This document shows positions 33,084-42,966 of a DNA stretch of 64,000 nucleotides, in pieces (within the stretch, counting starts at the first letter, position 1; every line of letters starts with the position of its first letter). The DNA lies in assembly GCA_017643215.1 (NCBI GenBank), contig JAEPNV010000001.1:248001-312000 (forward strand). The letters are read 5' to 3'. Under the pieces are notes generated by a model. It was given only the letters and a program-made list of their open reading frames with translations. It made no database searches and was not told where the DNA came from. The DNA is from Roseibium sp. Its GTDB lineage: Bacteria; Pseudomonadota; Alphaproteobacteria; Rhizobiales; Stappiaceae. Made by a program: the position numbers and the translations under genes.

Positions 33084-34148
33084 ATGGCCGAGGTTTCCGT
33101 TAGACAGCTGCGTAAGAGCTACGGTGCCACGGAAGTGATACACGGAATTGATGTGGACATCGCCGACGGTGAATTCGTCGTACTCGTCGGGCCGTCCGGA
33201 TGCGGAAAATCCACCTTGTTGCGCATGATCGCTGGACTGGAAGAAATCACCTCCGGCGATATCAACATCGGTGAGCGCCGGGTGAACCATCTTCCCCCCA
33301 ATCAGCGTGACATCGCCATGGTGTTTCAGTCCTATGCGCTTTATCCGCACAAGACTGTCGAAGCGAACATGGGATTTTCGCTGAAACTCCAGAAAATGGA
33401 CAAGGCCGCGATCAAGAAACGGGTCGCCGATGCAGCCGAAATCCTCGGTTTGACGCCCTATCTTGGCCGCTACCCGCGTGCCCTGTCCGGCGGTCAACGC
33501 CAGCGCGTCGCTATGGGGCGTGCGATTGTGCGGGATCCGCAAGTGTTCCTTTTTGACGAGCCATTGTCGAACCTCGACGCCAAGCTGCGGGTGCAGATGC
33601 GGACCGAAATCCGGGAACTTCACCAGCGGTTGAAAACGACAACAGTCTACGTCACACATGATCAGATCGAAGCAATGACCATGGCTGACAAGATCGTCGT
33701 CCTGAACAGTGGGCATGTCGAGCAAATTGGCGGACCGCTGGACCTCTATGATCGGCCGAAGAATAAGTTTGTGGCCAGTTTTATCGGATCACCTTCAATG
33801 AACTTGATTGATGGGACGGTAAGTGGCGTGGCTGACGGGCGCATGCAACTTGCAATGGGCGATGTCTCGATTGATCTGCCAACACACGATGGTATCAACG
33901 CGGGACAGAAGGTCAGTCTCGGCATTCGGCCCGAGCATTTAAGTCTGGCTGAAAGCGGTTTGCCCGCACGGGTGCGGGTTGTCGAACCCACCGGGCCGGA
34001 GCTCCATGTGGTGTTTCAGTTTCAAGACCAGGAAATCACGGCGATATTCCGGGAACGGCATTCGCTGTCCCCTGGCGATACGATTCATCTTGAACCGGAT
34101 ACCGCGCAATTTCACTTGTTCGATGGAGAAAACGGCGCACGGTTATGA
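33084..34148 (+). CDS. Sugar ABC transporter ATP-binding protein, UgpC/MalK type
   Basis: A 354-aa ATPase that powers the transporter encoded by the divergent genes. Walker A GPSGCGKST, Q-loop VFQSYALYPHKTV, signature LSGGQRQRVAMGRAIV, Walker B VFLFDEPLSNLD and the H-loop TVYVTHDQIEA are all intact. The C-terminal 120 residues form the TOBE/regulatory domain of the MalK class. I use ATG 33084; a GTG four codons upstream is possible. It begins the plus-strand operon ATPase-fucU-PfkB-SDR-FAH. Confidence 0.94.
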   Translation: MAEVSVRQLRKSYGATEVIHGIDVDIADGEFVVLVGPSGCGKSTLLRMIAGLEEITSGDINIGERRVNHLPPNQRDIAMVFQSYALYPHKTVEANMGFSLKLQKMDKAAIKKRVADAAEILGLTPYLGRYPRALSGGQRQRVAMGRAIVRDPQVFLFDEPLSNLDAKLRVQMRTEIRELHQRLKTTTVYVTHDQIEAMTMADKIVVLNSGHVEQIGGPLDLYDRPKNKFVASFIGSPSMNLIDGTVSGVADGRMQLAMGDVSIDLPTHDGINAGQKVSLGIRPEHLSLAESGLPARVRVVEPTGPELHVVFQFQDQEITAIFRERHSLSPGDTIHLEPDTAQFHLFDGENGARL

Positions 34149-34225
34149 GACGGGCCTGAAAACAACCGGCGCAAGATTGAGTGCGCCATCCGCCGACCAG
34201 GCCATCGGAAAAGGGGGAGACGTCA

Positions 34226-34678
34226 ATGTTGAAAGGGATTGATCCACGTCTCAATGCGGACGTGCTGCATTGCCTGAGGGCCATGGGTCACGGGGATGCA
34301 CTGGTGATCGCCGACACGAATTTTCCATCCGACAGCGTCGCCCGGAGCACCGTTCGCGGAAGCCTCTTACGCATGGAAAATCTGACATGCGGCGAAGCGA
34401 TCGGGGCCATCCTCTCCGTCTTTCCGCTCGACACGTTTGTGGACGATTTCGCGATGCGGATGGAGATCGTGGGCGCACCGGACGATATCCCGCCGGTACA
34501 GGTCGAGGTCCAGGAGCAAATCAACAAGGCAGAAGGGCAGGCCCGCCCGATGATTGGGGTCGAACGTTTCAAATTTTATGATCTGGCACGTCAAAGCTAC
34601 GCGGTCATTCAAACCGGCGAACGGCGCTTTTATGGCTGTTTCATTCTTCGCAAAGGTGTTGTTGGGCCAGACGCATGA
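34226..34678 (+). CDS. fucU: L-fucose mutarotase (RbsD/FucU family)
   Basis: A 150-aa protein interconverting alpha and beta anomers of L-fucose so that the pyranose dehydrogenase gets its preferred form. The family start MLKGIDPRLNADVLHCLRAM and GHGDALVIADTNFP are diagnostic, with the catalytic His in GHGD and the C-terminal FYDLARQSYAVIQTGERRFY. AAGGGGGAG precedes ATG 34226. It overlaps the following kinase gene by four bases. Presence of this gene strongly supports L-fucose as the locus substrate. Confidence 0.93.
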   Translation: MLKGIDPRLNADVLHCLRAMGHGDALVIADTNFPSDSVARSTVRGSLLRMENLTCGEAIGAILSVFPLDTFVDDFAMRMEIVGAPDDIPPVQVEVQEQINKAEGQARPMIGVERFKFYDLARQSYAVIQTGERRFYGCFILRKGVVGPDA

Positions 34679-35604
34679 CCTTGGACATAGTGATACTGGG
34701 GGTCTTTGTCGCTGACACCGCTTATCGGGCGGAGCGGCAACCGAAAATGGGCGAGACCATCCTCGGCAAATCCTTTGCGCTAGGGCCCGGCGGAAAAGGA
34801 TCCAATCAAGCGGTTGCGGCGGGGATGGCCGGCGCAAAAGTCGGCATCATTACCAAGCTTGGACAAGACCCCTTTGCCGATATGGCTTTGGCAACCTGGT
34901 CAAAGGCGGGTGTGACCTCGTTGGCATCACAGCATCCGGAGAGTTACACCGGCGCTGCCTACATTTTTGTAGACGATGCGACCGGAGACAATGCAATCAT
35001 TGTCTGTCCGGGGATCGCAGCGTCACTGAGTCCAGCGGATATTGACCAGCAACTCAACACTATTCGTGGCTGCAAGGTGTTCATGACCCAGCTCGAACAG
35101 CCGTTGGAAACCGCAGAACATGCGCTGCAGTGTGCCCGGAACGCCGGCGCGACAACAATCCTAAATCCGGCACCCGCTGCTGAGTTGCCGGCGTCTATTC
35201 TCAAGCTGTGTGACTATGTGACCCCGAATGAGTCGGAAGCTGAGGCGGTGGTGGGATTCTCCGTTGCCTCCATCGCCGACGCAACGAAGGCGGCCGAGGC
35301 GTTGGTCGATCGGGGTGCTGGCGCAGCGATCGTCACGCTTGGAGAAAATGGCTGCCTGTTCCACGACGGGAAAGCCGCAGTCCAAGTGCCGGCACTCTCT
35401 GCGGGACCGGTGGTTGAGACCACAGGCGCGGGCGATGCATTTAACGGCGGATTAGCGGCCGGATTGGCAGAGGGCATGCCGCCGATTGAGGCGATCCGAT
35501 TTGGCACCGCCACCGCCGCCCTTTCGGTCACGAGGCCAGGAACGGCGCCATCAATGCCGTCCCGCACAGAAATCGATGACCTGTTAAGGAGTAACCCAGC
35601 TTAG
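34675..35604 (+). CDS. PfkB-family carbohydrate kinase (second, ribokinase-like)
   Basis: A 309-aa ribokinase-type kinase. Signature 1 is ALGPGGKGSNQAVAAGMAG and signature 2 ETTGAGDAFNGGLAAGLAEG with the catalytic Asp. The ribokinase-like middle NPAPAAELPASILKLCDYVT and PNESEAEAVVGF are present. It overlaps fucU by four bases (ATGA) and clearly belongs to this operon. Like the first PfkB gene it has no place in the oxidative fucose pathway, so it likely serves a side route. Confidence 0.9.
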   Translation: MTLDIVILGVFVADTAYRAERQPKMGETILGKSFALGPGGKGSNQAVAAGMAGAKVGIITKLGQDPFADMALATWSKAGVTSLASQHPESYTGAAYIFVDDATGDNAIIVCPGIAASLSPADIDQQLNTIRGCKVFMTQLEQPLETAEHALQCARNAGATTILNPAPAAELPASILKLCDYVTPNESEAEAVVGFSVASIADATKAAEALVDRGAGAAIVTLGENGCLFHDGKAAVQVPALSAGPVVETTGAGDAFNGGLAAGLAEGMPPIEAIRFGTATAALSVTRPGTAPSMPSRTEIDDLLRSNPA

Positions 35605-35675
35605 GGCAATGCACACTGGCAATTGCCTTTTGAGAAACAGGATTAGTGACGCCAATCGCCATGACCGCCCGATAG

Positions 35676-36461
<786 letters not shown>

Positions 36462-36471
36462 GGGAACAGCA

Positions 36472-37317
36472 ATGAAACTGATGCGCGTCGGCCCTCGCGG
36501 CCGGGAAAAACCTGCCCTGCTTGATGCGTCAGGCGTTGTTCGGGATCTTTCCGCTCATATCGACGATATCGCCGGGCCCGCCTTGGAAGATGCGGCCCTT
36601 GACCGCCTTCGTGCAGTCGATCCCGAGAGCCTGCGGGCCCTGGCCGCAGATAGTCGCATCGGACCGTGCGTTGGAAATGTCGGCAAATTCATATGCATCG
36701 GGTTGAACTATGCCGATCATGCGGCGGAATCCGGCATGAGCCTGCCGGACGAGCCGGTCGTGTTCTTCAAGGCAACATCCGCGATTATGGGCCCGAACGA
36801 CGAAGTCGAAATACCGCGCGGCTCCGAAAAGACGGACTGGGAAGTGGAACTCGGCGTCGTGATCGGCAAGGACGCAAAGTACGTTTCCGAAGCAGACGCA
36901 CTCGGCTATGTCGCCGGTTATTGCGTGGTCAACGATCTCAGCGAGAGGGACTTTCAGCTCCACCGCTCTGGCCAGTGGGTTAAGGGGAAGTCAGCCGACA
37001 CCTTCGGGCCCATCGGCCCCTGGCTCGTCACGCGGGACGATGTGCCCGATCCCCAAAACCTTGGGATGTATCTTGAGGTCAACGGGAAACGATTTCAGGA
37101 CGGATCGACGCGCACAATGCATTTCAGCGTTGCCACTGTCGTCTCCCATCTGTCTCAATTCATGAGCCTCCAACCCGGCGACATCATCTCGACTGGGACG
37201 CCACCTGGAGTGGGAATGGGGCAGAATCCGGAGGTCTATCTGACACCCGGCGACAAGATCGAACTTGGTATCGACGGCCTCGGCACGCAAACACAGAATG
37301 TGGCCGCGGCCGGTTGA
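36472..37317 (+). CDS. 2,4-diketo-3-deoxy-L-fuconate hydrolase (FAH family)
   Basis: A 281-aa fumarylacetoacetase-fold hydrolase that would cleave 2,4-diketo-3-deoxy-L-fuconate to pyruvate and L-lactate. The family motifs are present: KFICIGLNYADHAAESGMSL, metal-binding Glu in DWEVELGVVIGKDAKYV, GYCVVNDLSERDFQ, and STGTPPGVGMGQNPEVYL. Length and ordering fit the COG0179 group. It ends the operon and completes the pathway. AGGGAA lies just upstream of ATG 36472. Confidence 0.9.
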   Translation: MKLMRVGPRGREKPALLDASGVVRDLSAHIDDIAGPALEDAALDRLRAVDPESLRALAADSRIGPCVGNVGKFICIGLNYADHAAESGMSLPDEPVVFFKATSAIMGPNDEVEIPRGSEKTDWEVELGVVIGKDAKYVSEADALGYVAGYCVVNDLSERDFQLHRSGQWVKGKSADTFGPIGPWLVTRDDVPDPQNLGMYLEVNGKRFQDGSTRTMHFSVATVVSHLSQFMSLQPGDIISTGTPPGVGMGQNPEVYLTPGDKIELGIDGLGTQTQNVAAAG

Positions 37318-37585
37318 AGTTCAGGAGCAGATTAAACTCTGCCGGCATTGCCAAGCTCTACGGCGACTGGTTTTTGGTCGCGATTGCGAATTCATTTTTT
37401 TGCGATTGCGGTCTGACGCCCACAACGGTCCGGAATCCTGCAAACCGTGCTCGTGGACTTTCGGGAAACACTGGTTCGCATCTCGCTCATGACGCTCCAA
37501 GCCGTTCTGGCTTTGGAGCCTTGAAAACCGGTGCGGTTCCGTCGGCCATTCAGCGGGCCGGCAAATTGGAGGTTTCAAACAACCG
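37318..37585. other. Gene-free stretch after the sugar operon
   Basis: About 270 bases without a recognisable gene. It contains a 9-base direct repeat (GCGATTGCG twice, around 37380 and 37405) and an imperfect hairpin CTCCAAGCC/GGCTTTGGAG near 37496-37520 that may act in transcript ending, though no T-run follows. Confidence 0.4.
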
Positions 37586-37705
37586 CTACTGCATGATCAT
37601 ACCGCCGTCGATCATGATGAGCTGCCCGGTCATGTAGTCGGATTCATTGGAACACAAGAATGCCGCCGTGCCCTTGACGTCATCAGGGATTGAGAGCTTC
37701 TTCAT
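37586..37705 (-). pseudogene. C-terminal remnant of a short-chain dehydrogenase
   Basis: Reading on the minus strand, 39 codons give KLSIPDDVKGTAAFLCSNES then DYMTGQLIMIDGGMIMQ and a TAG stop, which is the C-terminal end of a typical SDR (normally about 250 aa). Upstream similarity is lost at about 37710, roughly 90 bases before the IS3 element. The rest of the gene is absent on the far side of the element, so this is a deletion remnant. Confidence 0.75.
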
Positions 37706-37834
37706 TAAGATCATTGTTTGGGCAAGGTGGTTGACCTGAGCCCTTTGGTTCCCTCATTTGTTAGGAGAGTCCTTGAGTCTGTTGGAGTGCTCCCCAACGT
37801 GCCCCCGGAGCGGGCTAGAGTTTTCCGGACCAAA

Positions 37835-38638
37835 TCAGGAACACGGGCTGGCTGCGTGTTCTGATTTTATCAGGTCCATCGGCACCTTGTTACCGATGGC
37901 GCCGTGAGGTCTGTGTTCATTGTAGTCCTTGCGCCAATCCTCCAACTTTTCGGCTGCATCTGCAAGGCTCAGGAACCAATGGGCGTTCAAGCACTCTGCT
38001 CTGAACCTTCCGTTGAAGGCCTCGATGAAGGCGTTGTCCGTCGGTTTTCCCGGCCTGGAGAAGTCCAGCGTAACCCCTCTTTGGTATGCCCATAAGTCCA
38101 GATCCCTTGAGATGAACTCCGAGCCCTGATCGACCCGGATCGTCTTCGGAAAGCCAATACGAGAACACACGCTGTCCAGGGTTCTCACAACATCCTCTCC
38201 CCGATAGCTGAAGCGCGGGTCAAGCGCCGGCACATAGCGGGAATACGTGTCGATCACCGTCAGAACGCGGATCTTCCGACCGGTCGCGAGCTGGTCATGC
38301 ACGAAGTCCATCGCCCAGACATCGTTCGGCCCGACAGCTTCCTGCCGGTCTTCCCTGAGCTTTGCCTTCACCCGGCGCTTGGGATGCTTGTTCCTCAGTT
38401 GCAAGCCCAACTCGTTGTAAATCCGGCGCGTTTTCTTCTGATTGATCATCCAGCCCTCCCGGCGCAGCAATACATGCACGCGCCGGTATCCGAACCGGAC
38501 GCGCGTCTGGCAAATCTCCTTGATCCGCTGTTCCAAAGCGGCCTGACCGGGCCGACGGGATCTGTAACGGTAGGTCGTCGGGTCAAACCGGATCACCGCG
38601 CACGCGCGGCGAATGGACACCGACCAGTCCGACCGCAT
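37835..38638 (-). CDS. IS3-family transposase OrfB (DDE integrase core)
   Basis: A 267-aa reading as listed, but its frame continues upstream through LRPARKRTLVDE, so it is normally made as an OrfAB fusion by -1 frameshifting near 38677 (around CGAAAG). The DDE triad is visible: Asp in VWAMDFVHDQL, Asp in IRVDQGSEFISRDL and Glu in NAFIEAFNGRFRAE. The HTH_21 stretch RVRFGYRRVHVLLRREGW precedes it. The frame is intact to NKVPMDLIKSEHA, so the element may still be active. Confidence 0.9.
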   Translation of the reverse strand: MRSDWSVSIRRACAVIRFDPTTYRYRSRRPGQAALEQRIKEICQTRVRFGYRRVHVLLRREGWMINQKKTRRIYNELGLQLRNKHPKRRVKAKLREDRQEAVGPNDVWAMDFVHDQLATGRKIRVLTVIDTYSRYVPALDPRFSYRGEDVVRTLDSVCSRIGFPKTIRVDQGSEFISRDLDLWAYQRGVTLDFSRPGKPTDNAFIEAFNGRFRAECLNAHWFLSLADAAEKLEDWRKDYNEHRPHGAIGNKVPMDLIKSEHAASPCS

Positions 38639-38670
38639 CTCATCGACCAGCGTTCTCTTCCGGGCAGGCC

Positions 38671-38937
38671 TCAGAGCTTTCGTTTGACGATGTCCTGGAG
38701 CATTTCCTTGTCGAGAGACAGGTCCGCGACGATCTTCTTGAGACGCGCGTTCTCCTGCTCCAGCTCTTGGAGCCGCTTCATCTCCGACGGCATCAGACCC
38801 GCATACTTCTTGCGCCAGTTGAAATAGGTCGCCTGGCTGATCCCCGCTTCACGGCAGATCTCAGCCACTGGCACGCCTTCGCCCCCGCGCTTCACGATGA
38901 ACGCCTTCTGCGCATCCGAAAATTTCGATGCCTTCAT
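38671..38937 (-). CDS. IS3-family transposase OrfA (HTH_Tnp_1)
   Basis: An 88-aa DNA-binding subunit with the helix-turn-helix CREAGISQATYFNWRKKYAG, followed by the leucine-zipper-like RLQELEQENARLKKIVADLS that mediates dimer formation. The ending DKEMLQDIVKRKL is shared by IS407-group OrfA proteins. The start ATG at 38937 follows a GGAGCG-type ribosome site. Confidence 0.9.
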   Translation of the reverse strand: MKASKFSDAQKAFIVKRGGEGVPVAEICREAGISQATYFNWRKKYAGLMPSEMKRLQELEQENARLKKIVADLSLDKEMLQDIVKRKL

Positions 38938-39125
38938 CAATTCCGCTCCTTCCCAGCCAGGAAAATCACCGCGGAAAACTCTAACCCAAACCGAGGGCAT
39001 TTGGCGGGGGCACAGCATCTGATAGCTCATCGTTTGCTTTGCCGCGCGCGCAGGGCGCTAGCTGCTATCAGTCGCAATCCCGATGATTGAATGCCATCAC
39101 AATCGCTTCCGGCAAGCATGGACCG

Positions 39126-40067
39126 TCAACCTTGTGGCCGCCCGAAAGGGTTTTCAGCGTCGGCGATTGTGCGGGGCAATGTCTGTGCGCAATGATCGAG
39201 AAAAAGCCGCAGCAAACGCGATGCATTGCCTGTTCCAGGCGTTACCACGGATATGGTGGTCGGCTCGAACGACCAATCAGCCAGTATTCGGACAAGTCGA
39301 CCCTGATGCACCGCGGCAGCGCAGAGGATTGTGGGTATCCGGGCTATCCCGCCTCCGGTCAGCGTGGCTGCAAGGATGCCCGAGAAGTCGTTGACCATGA
39401 GTTGCGGCATGACGGAGACAGTGGCGGTTTCAGTCCGGCCGCCTGGAAGCGTGGCGTTCAGGTCCCAGTTGATCTGCCCCTCGCCGGCCTGGAACACAAT
39501 CGTTCTGTGTTCCGCCAGATCCTCCGGATTGCGGATGGGACCATGCTGCTTCAGGTAGTCCGGTGCCGCCACAAGGTAGCTGGTATAGCTCGCAAGTTTC
39601 CTGGCCATGAGGCGACTGTCTTTCAAGCGACCAATTCGGAAGGCGATATCGATCCGCTCATGCAACAAATCGACGTACCGTTCGGTGCTCAAGACAGCGA
39701 TCCGGGCATTTGGATAACGGTTTTGAAAGGCGGTAATCATCGGGATAAAAAACGGTTTGACCAGATTGGGTGGAACGGTCATGCGAAGCAGGCCCGCGAC
39801 ATCCGATTGTCGGTTCTGGATCACCAAGTTTGCGCTTTCGAACTCTTGTAGTCCCTTACGGCAGTGTTCGTAGTAGATTTCTCCAAGGTCAGTGAGGCGG
39901 ACCGTTCTTGTCGAACGTTCCAAAAGGCGGATGCCGAGGCTCTGCTCAAGTTCCGCAATCCGCCGGCTGACCGTGGACAACGGCTCTCTCAAGTAGCGCG
40001 CCGCCGCGGTGAACCCCCCGCGCTCCACCACGTGAACGAAAAGGGCCATTGCGGTGTAGTCCTGCAT
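39126..40067 (-). CDS. LysR-family transcriptional regulator
   Basis: A 313-aa regulator starting at the ATG for MQDYTAMALFVHVVERGGFT. The helix-turn-helix is AAARYLREPLSTVSRRIAELE, followed by the effector domain with DIAFRIGRLKDSRLMARKLA. It belongs to the large group regulating nearby oxidoreductase or quinone-stress genes. It is divergent from the NTF2-like gene, with an AT-rich shared promoter carrying a palindrome (40107-40120), the expected place for its own binding. Confidence 0.92.
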   Translation of the reverse strand: MQDYTAMALFVHVVERGGFTAAARYLREPLSTVSRRIAELEQSLGIRLLERSTRTVRLTDLGEIYYEHCRKGLQEFESANLVIQNRQSDVAGLLRMTVPPNLVKPFFIPMITAFQNRYPNARIAVLSTERYVDLLHERIDIAFRIGRLKDSRLMARKLASYTSYLVAAPDYLKQHGPIRNPEDLAEHRTIVFQAGEGQINWDLNATLPGGRTETATVSVMPQLMVNDFSGILAATLTGGGIARIPTILCAAAVHQGRLVRILADWSFEPTTISVVTPGTGNASRLLRLFLDHCAQTLPRTIADAENPFGRPQG

Positions 40068-40106
40068 GGAGATCCCGGCTTTTTTGCGCAATTCGAATGT
40101 ATATTA

Positions 40107-40120
40107 TCCCAATTATGGGA
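40107..40120. promoter_or_regulatory. Palindrome in divergent LysR promoter
   Basis: TCCCA and TGGGA separated by four bases (TCCCAATTATGGGA) lie in an AT-rich segment 40 bases upstream of the LysR start and about 90 bases upstream of the NTF2-like gene. A related half-symmetric sequence, TCCCAAATATGAGA, occurs at 45185-45198. This is a candidate binding site of the divergent LysR protein. Confidence 0.5.
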
Positions 40121-40207
40121 ATTAGTATATTAAAATTAAAGTATTATCTTAAGTAGGGGAGCGTCCTTTAATGATGTCCTGAGCCGGATTTTTCAAAGGA
40201 CAAGCAG

Positions 40208-40684
40208 ATGTTGAAATCCAGAACACTCGCAGGCGCTGTTATTGGCGGCGTGCTGGCAGCATCGGCCACCGCAGCGAACAGTCAGTCAAGGGACGCGGTG
40301 GCAGGCATTACCGAAACACTTGCTGGCTATGAACGTGCACTCAACGGCAGCGACACCGACGCGGTCATGGCCCTTTATGCTCCAGATGGTGTGTTTATGC
40401 CTCAGCACTTCCCTTCCGCCGTCGGCGCTGAACAAGTGCGCGCTGCCTATGACGGTGTATTTGGCGCCATCAAGCTGGATGTCGTTTTTGAAATTGCCGA
40501 AGTTGTTCCGGTGGCCGAAGACTGGGCCTTTGCAAGAACCAACTCGTCTGGAACAGTAACTATTTTGGCAAATGGCCAGAGCGGCCCAGAAGCCAACCAG
40601 GAATTGTTTGTGTTTCAAAGATTGGCGGGAGACTGGAAGATCGCGCGTTATGCTTTCTCCACGATCAATCCGCCGCGGAATTGA
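40208..40684 (+). CDS. Exported NTF2-like (SgcJ/SnoaL, DUF4440-type) protein
   Basis: A 158-aa protein with a signal peptide (MLKSRTLAGAVIGGVLAASA, cleavage likely after TAANS) and an NTF2-like fold: ITETLAGYERALNGSDTDAV, MALYAPDGVFMPQHFPS and ANQELFVFQRLAGDWKIARY. Such proteins act as small isomerases or ligand-binding modules, with no assigned substrate here. It is the first gene of the cluster divergent from LysR and is followed by two YceI-type genes. Confidence 0.8.
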   Translation: MLKSRTLAGAVIGGVLAASATAANSQSRDAVAGITETLAGYERALNGSDTDAVMALYAPDGVFMPQHFPSAVGAEQVRAAYDGVFGAIKLDVVFEIAEVVPVAEDWAFARTNSSGTVTILANGQSGPEANQELFVFQRLAGDWKIARYAFSTINPPRN

Positions 40685-40886
40685 GAATCCAAACCAACAA
40701 GTTCAATTCGACGCCGGCTGTTTCGAATTGGCGGCGCTGTTGGGAAGACAAGGCGCAAACTTGGTCAGACGTGTCTTTCAGCGGACAGCTATCCGTCTCA
40801 CCCAGAACTGCGGCCCCGTCTGCGGTGCTTAAATATCCCTCCTGATGAATTTCGATCGCATTTTAACTATGAAAGGGCGCAGTCCT

Positions 40887-41459
40887 ATGAAGACAGCTTT
40901 TCTTGCTGCTGCATTTGCAACGGTCTCAACATGTGTTCTGGCGGATGCGGACACTTACCTCTTGGATCCGAGCCACAGCCAGGTGGTCTTCAGCTACAAC
41001 CATCTCGGATTTTCAACGACCCACGGCATGTTTTCCGGTTTTAACGGCGAGATCCAGTTCGATCAGGAAAATCCCGCCGCCTCTAGCGTGGCGGTTTCCT
41101 TCCCCGTTAAGTCAATGTTGACGGGCTGGGAGGCCCGTTTTGCCCATTTCATGAATCCCGATTTTTTCGCCGCCAAAGAGGGCGACATGATCTCGTTCGT
41201 GTCGACTGGCATCGAGGTGACCGGCGACAACACTGCGGTTATCACCGGCGACTTGACCATGAACGGCGTGACCAGGTCCGTCGAGCTGAATGCTAAGTTG
41301 AATCAAGCGGGGACTCACCCGTCAGAGGGCAAACCTTGGGCGGGTTTTGACGCTACGACATCTTTGCTTCGGTCGGACTATGATCTTGGCAAGTTCGCAC
41401 CTTATGTCAGCGATGAAGTCGCGGTGAATATCTCGATCGAAGCGATGAAAGCCGATTAA
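40887..41459 (+). CDS. YceI-family periplasmic lipid-binding protein
   Basis: A 190-aa lipocalin-like protein with a signal peptide (MKTAFLAAAFATVSTCVLA). The YceI pattern is DTYLLDPSHSQVVFSYNHLG, then TGDLTMNGVTRSVELNAKLN and the closing LLRSDYDLGKFAPYVSDEVA. Family members bind polyisoprenoid or quinone-like lipids and are often acid- or stress-induced. ATG 40887 is preceded by an AAAGGGCG site. It lies 200 bases after the NTF2-like gene and 270 bases before a cytochrome b561-YceI fusion gene. Confidence 0.92.
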   Translation: MKTAFLAAAFATVSTCVLADADTYLLDPSHSQVVFSYNHLGFSTTHGMFSGFNGEIQFDQENPAASSVAVSFPVKSMLTGWEARFAHFMNPDFFAAKEGDMISFVSTGIEVTGDNTAVITGDLTMNGVTRSVELNAKLNQAGTHPSEGKPWAGFDATTSLLRSDYDLGKFAPYVSDEVAVNISIEAMKAD

Positions 41460-41730
41460 TCTCTGTTGGTCGCAGAACCCGCCGACGTTCCATTCAAAAA
41501 CGGGCACTAGCCGTACCGGGCGAACCAAACAGATCGAGCGGATTTGAAAAACCACGCGTTGCCAACTGGGGTTCAGTTTGCCGCTCCGGTCCGCGCGGCG
41601 GACCTCGGCTTTGAAGCACGGCCGTATGGGTCTTTTGCCCGCAAGGGTGGTGAGAGGACGGTGCCGCCGGCCTCAATACTAACTGTGACCGCCGATCATG
41701 AAACCGGGCAGACGAGGAGATGAGGGCCGG

Positions 41731-42966
41731 ATGCCATTTGCCAATACACCGACCGAATTCGGAAGTGCGGCAAAAGCGTTCCATTGGATCACCGCCCTGA
41801 TGGTCGTCGCCATGTTCCCGTTGGGGATCGTTGCAAACGATTTGGCGGAAGCGATCCGGGATCCGAGCGTCGCGGTGACGAAACCGGAGATTGCAAGGAC
41901 CACTTTGATCTTCACCGTGCACAAGACGCTGGGACTCGCCGTTTTTTTTATCGCGATTGCCCGCATTGGCTGGGCCATATTCCAGCCGCGGCCTGGGCTT
42001 CTGAATGCCGGCAACAAGGTGGAGGCGTTTGCCGCGGAAACCGTGCACTGGCTTCTATACGGTTCTTTGATCATTGTGCCGTTATCCGGCTGGGTGCATC
42101 ATTCTGCGACGACCGGTTTCGCGCCCATTTGGTGGCCGCTCGGACAGGACCTTCCATTGGTTCCAAAAAGCGAGCCCCTGGCCGAAGTCGCGTCCGGCCT
42201 TCATTTCGTCTTTCAGTACGTGTTTTTGGCCGCTTTGTTCCTGCATGTCGCCGGCGCACTCAAACACCATGTGGTCGACCGGGACGCGACGCTTCTCAGG
42301 ATGCTGCCGGGCCGGGCCGGCGCGCCGGCGCCGCCGGAGCGGTCACCGCAAAGGCTGACGCTGGTCGCCGCAATATTGGTGTGGGCCGGGGCCATCGGCG
42401 GCGGCGTCCTGGCTGGCGCGCTGCATTTTCCAACGCGATCGCCCGAATTGCGGGAACTGGCTGAGGTGCGTTCTGACTGGGTCGTGACAGACGGACAGTT
42501 GGAATTTCAGATTACTCAATTGGGAAGCCGGGTGGCGGGCAGCTTCTCGGACTGGACTGCGGAAATCGCCTTCACGGAACCTGCCGAGCCGGGTTGGGCA
42601 GGATCCGTCCACGTCGTTGTGTCCACGGAATCTTTAGCAGTCGGATCGGTCACGGATCAGGCGAAGGGCTCAGACTTCTTTGAGGTGGAGATATTCCCGA
42701 CGGCGAACTTCACCGCCGACATCTACAAGACCGATATGGCCTATAAGGCCCGCGGCAAGCTCACGATAAAGGATCAGTCAACGGATATTGTGCTGCCCTT
42801 CGAACTTGAGCTCCAAGGACCGCACGCGGCGATGACCGGATCGGTATCTTTGAACCGAATGGATTTCGGCATTGGCCAAGGCATAAATGATGAGGAAACA
42901 CTTGGGCTTGAGGTCTTGGTGAGCGTTGAGCTAACCGCGCAAAAACAAGGGGAGCCCGGGGCATGA
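41731..42966 (+). CDS. Cytochrome b561-YceI fusion protein
   Basis: A 411-aa protein joining a cytochrome b561-type four-helix membrane domain (residues about 1-180) to a C-terminal YceI domain (about 225-405) through a fifth membrane segment. Haem-ligand His are seen in [41 protein letters not shown] and [13 protein letters not shown]. The YceI part shows [20 protein letters not shown] and [20 protein letters not shown] precedes ATG 41731. It overlaps the MDR gene by four bases, and could pass electrons to a lipid-bound quinone held by the YceI domain. Confidence 0.88.
   Translation: MPFANTPTEFGSAAKAFHWITALMVVAMFPLGIVANDLAEAIRDPSVAVTKPEIARTTLIFTVHKTLGLAVFFIAIARIGWAIFQPRPGLLNAGNKVEAFAAETVHWLLYGSLIIVPLSGWVHHSATTGFAPIWWPLGQDLPLVPKSEPLAEVASGLHFVFQYVFLAALFLHVAGALKHHVVDRDATLLRMLPGRAGAPAPPERSPQRLTLVAAILVWAGAIGGGVLAGALHFPTRSPELRELAEVRSDWVVTDGQLEFQITQLGSRVAGSFSDWTAEIAFTEPAEPGWAGSVHVVVSTESLAVGSVTDQAKGSDFFEVEIFPTANFTADIYKTDMAYKARGKLTIKDQSTDIVLPFELELQGPHAAMTGSVSLNRMDFGIGQGINDEETLGLEVLVSVELTAQKQGEPGA

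Larger units (their letters stand above)
37800..38999 (-). mobile_element. IS3-family insertion sequence, IS407-like
   Basis: A 1200-bp element bounded by 28-bp imperfect inverted repeats. The left repeat (37800-37827) and the right repeat (38972-38999) both start TGCCC and both end TAGAGTTTTCCG; they differ at five positions. It encodes orfA and orfB on the minus strand. The four flanking bases differ (AACG on the left, TTTG on the right), so no target duplication is visible, which suggests a deletion or recombination since insertion. Confidence 0.88.
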
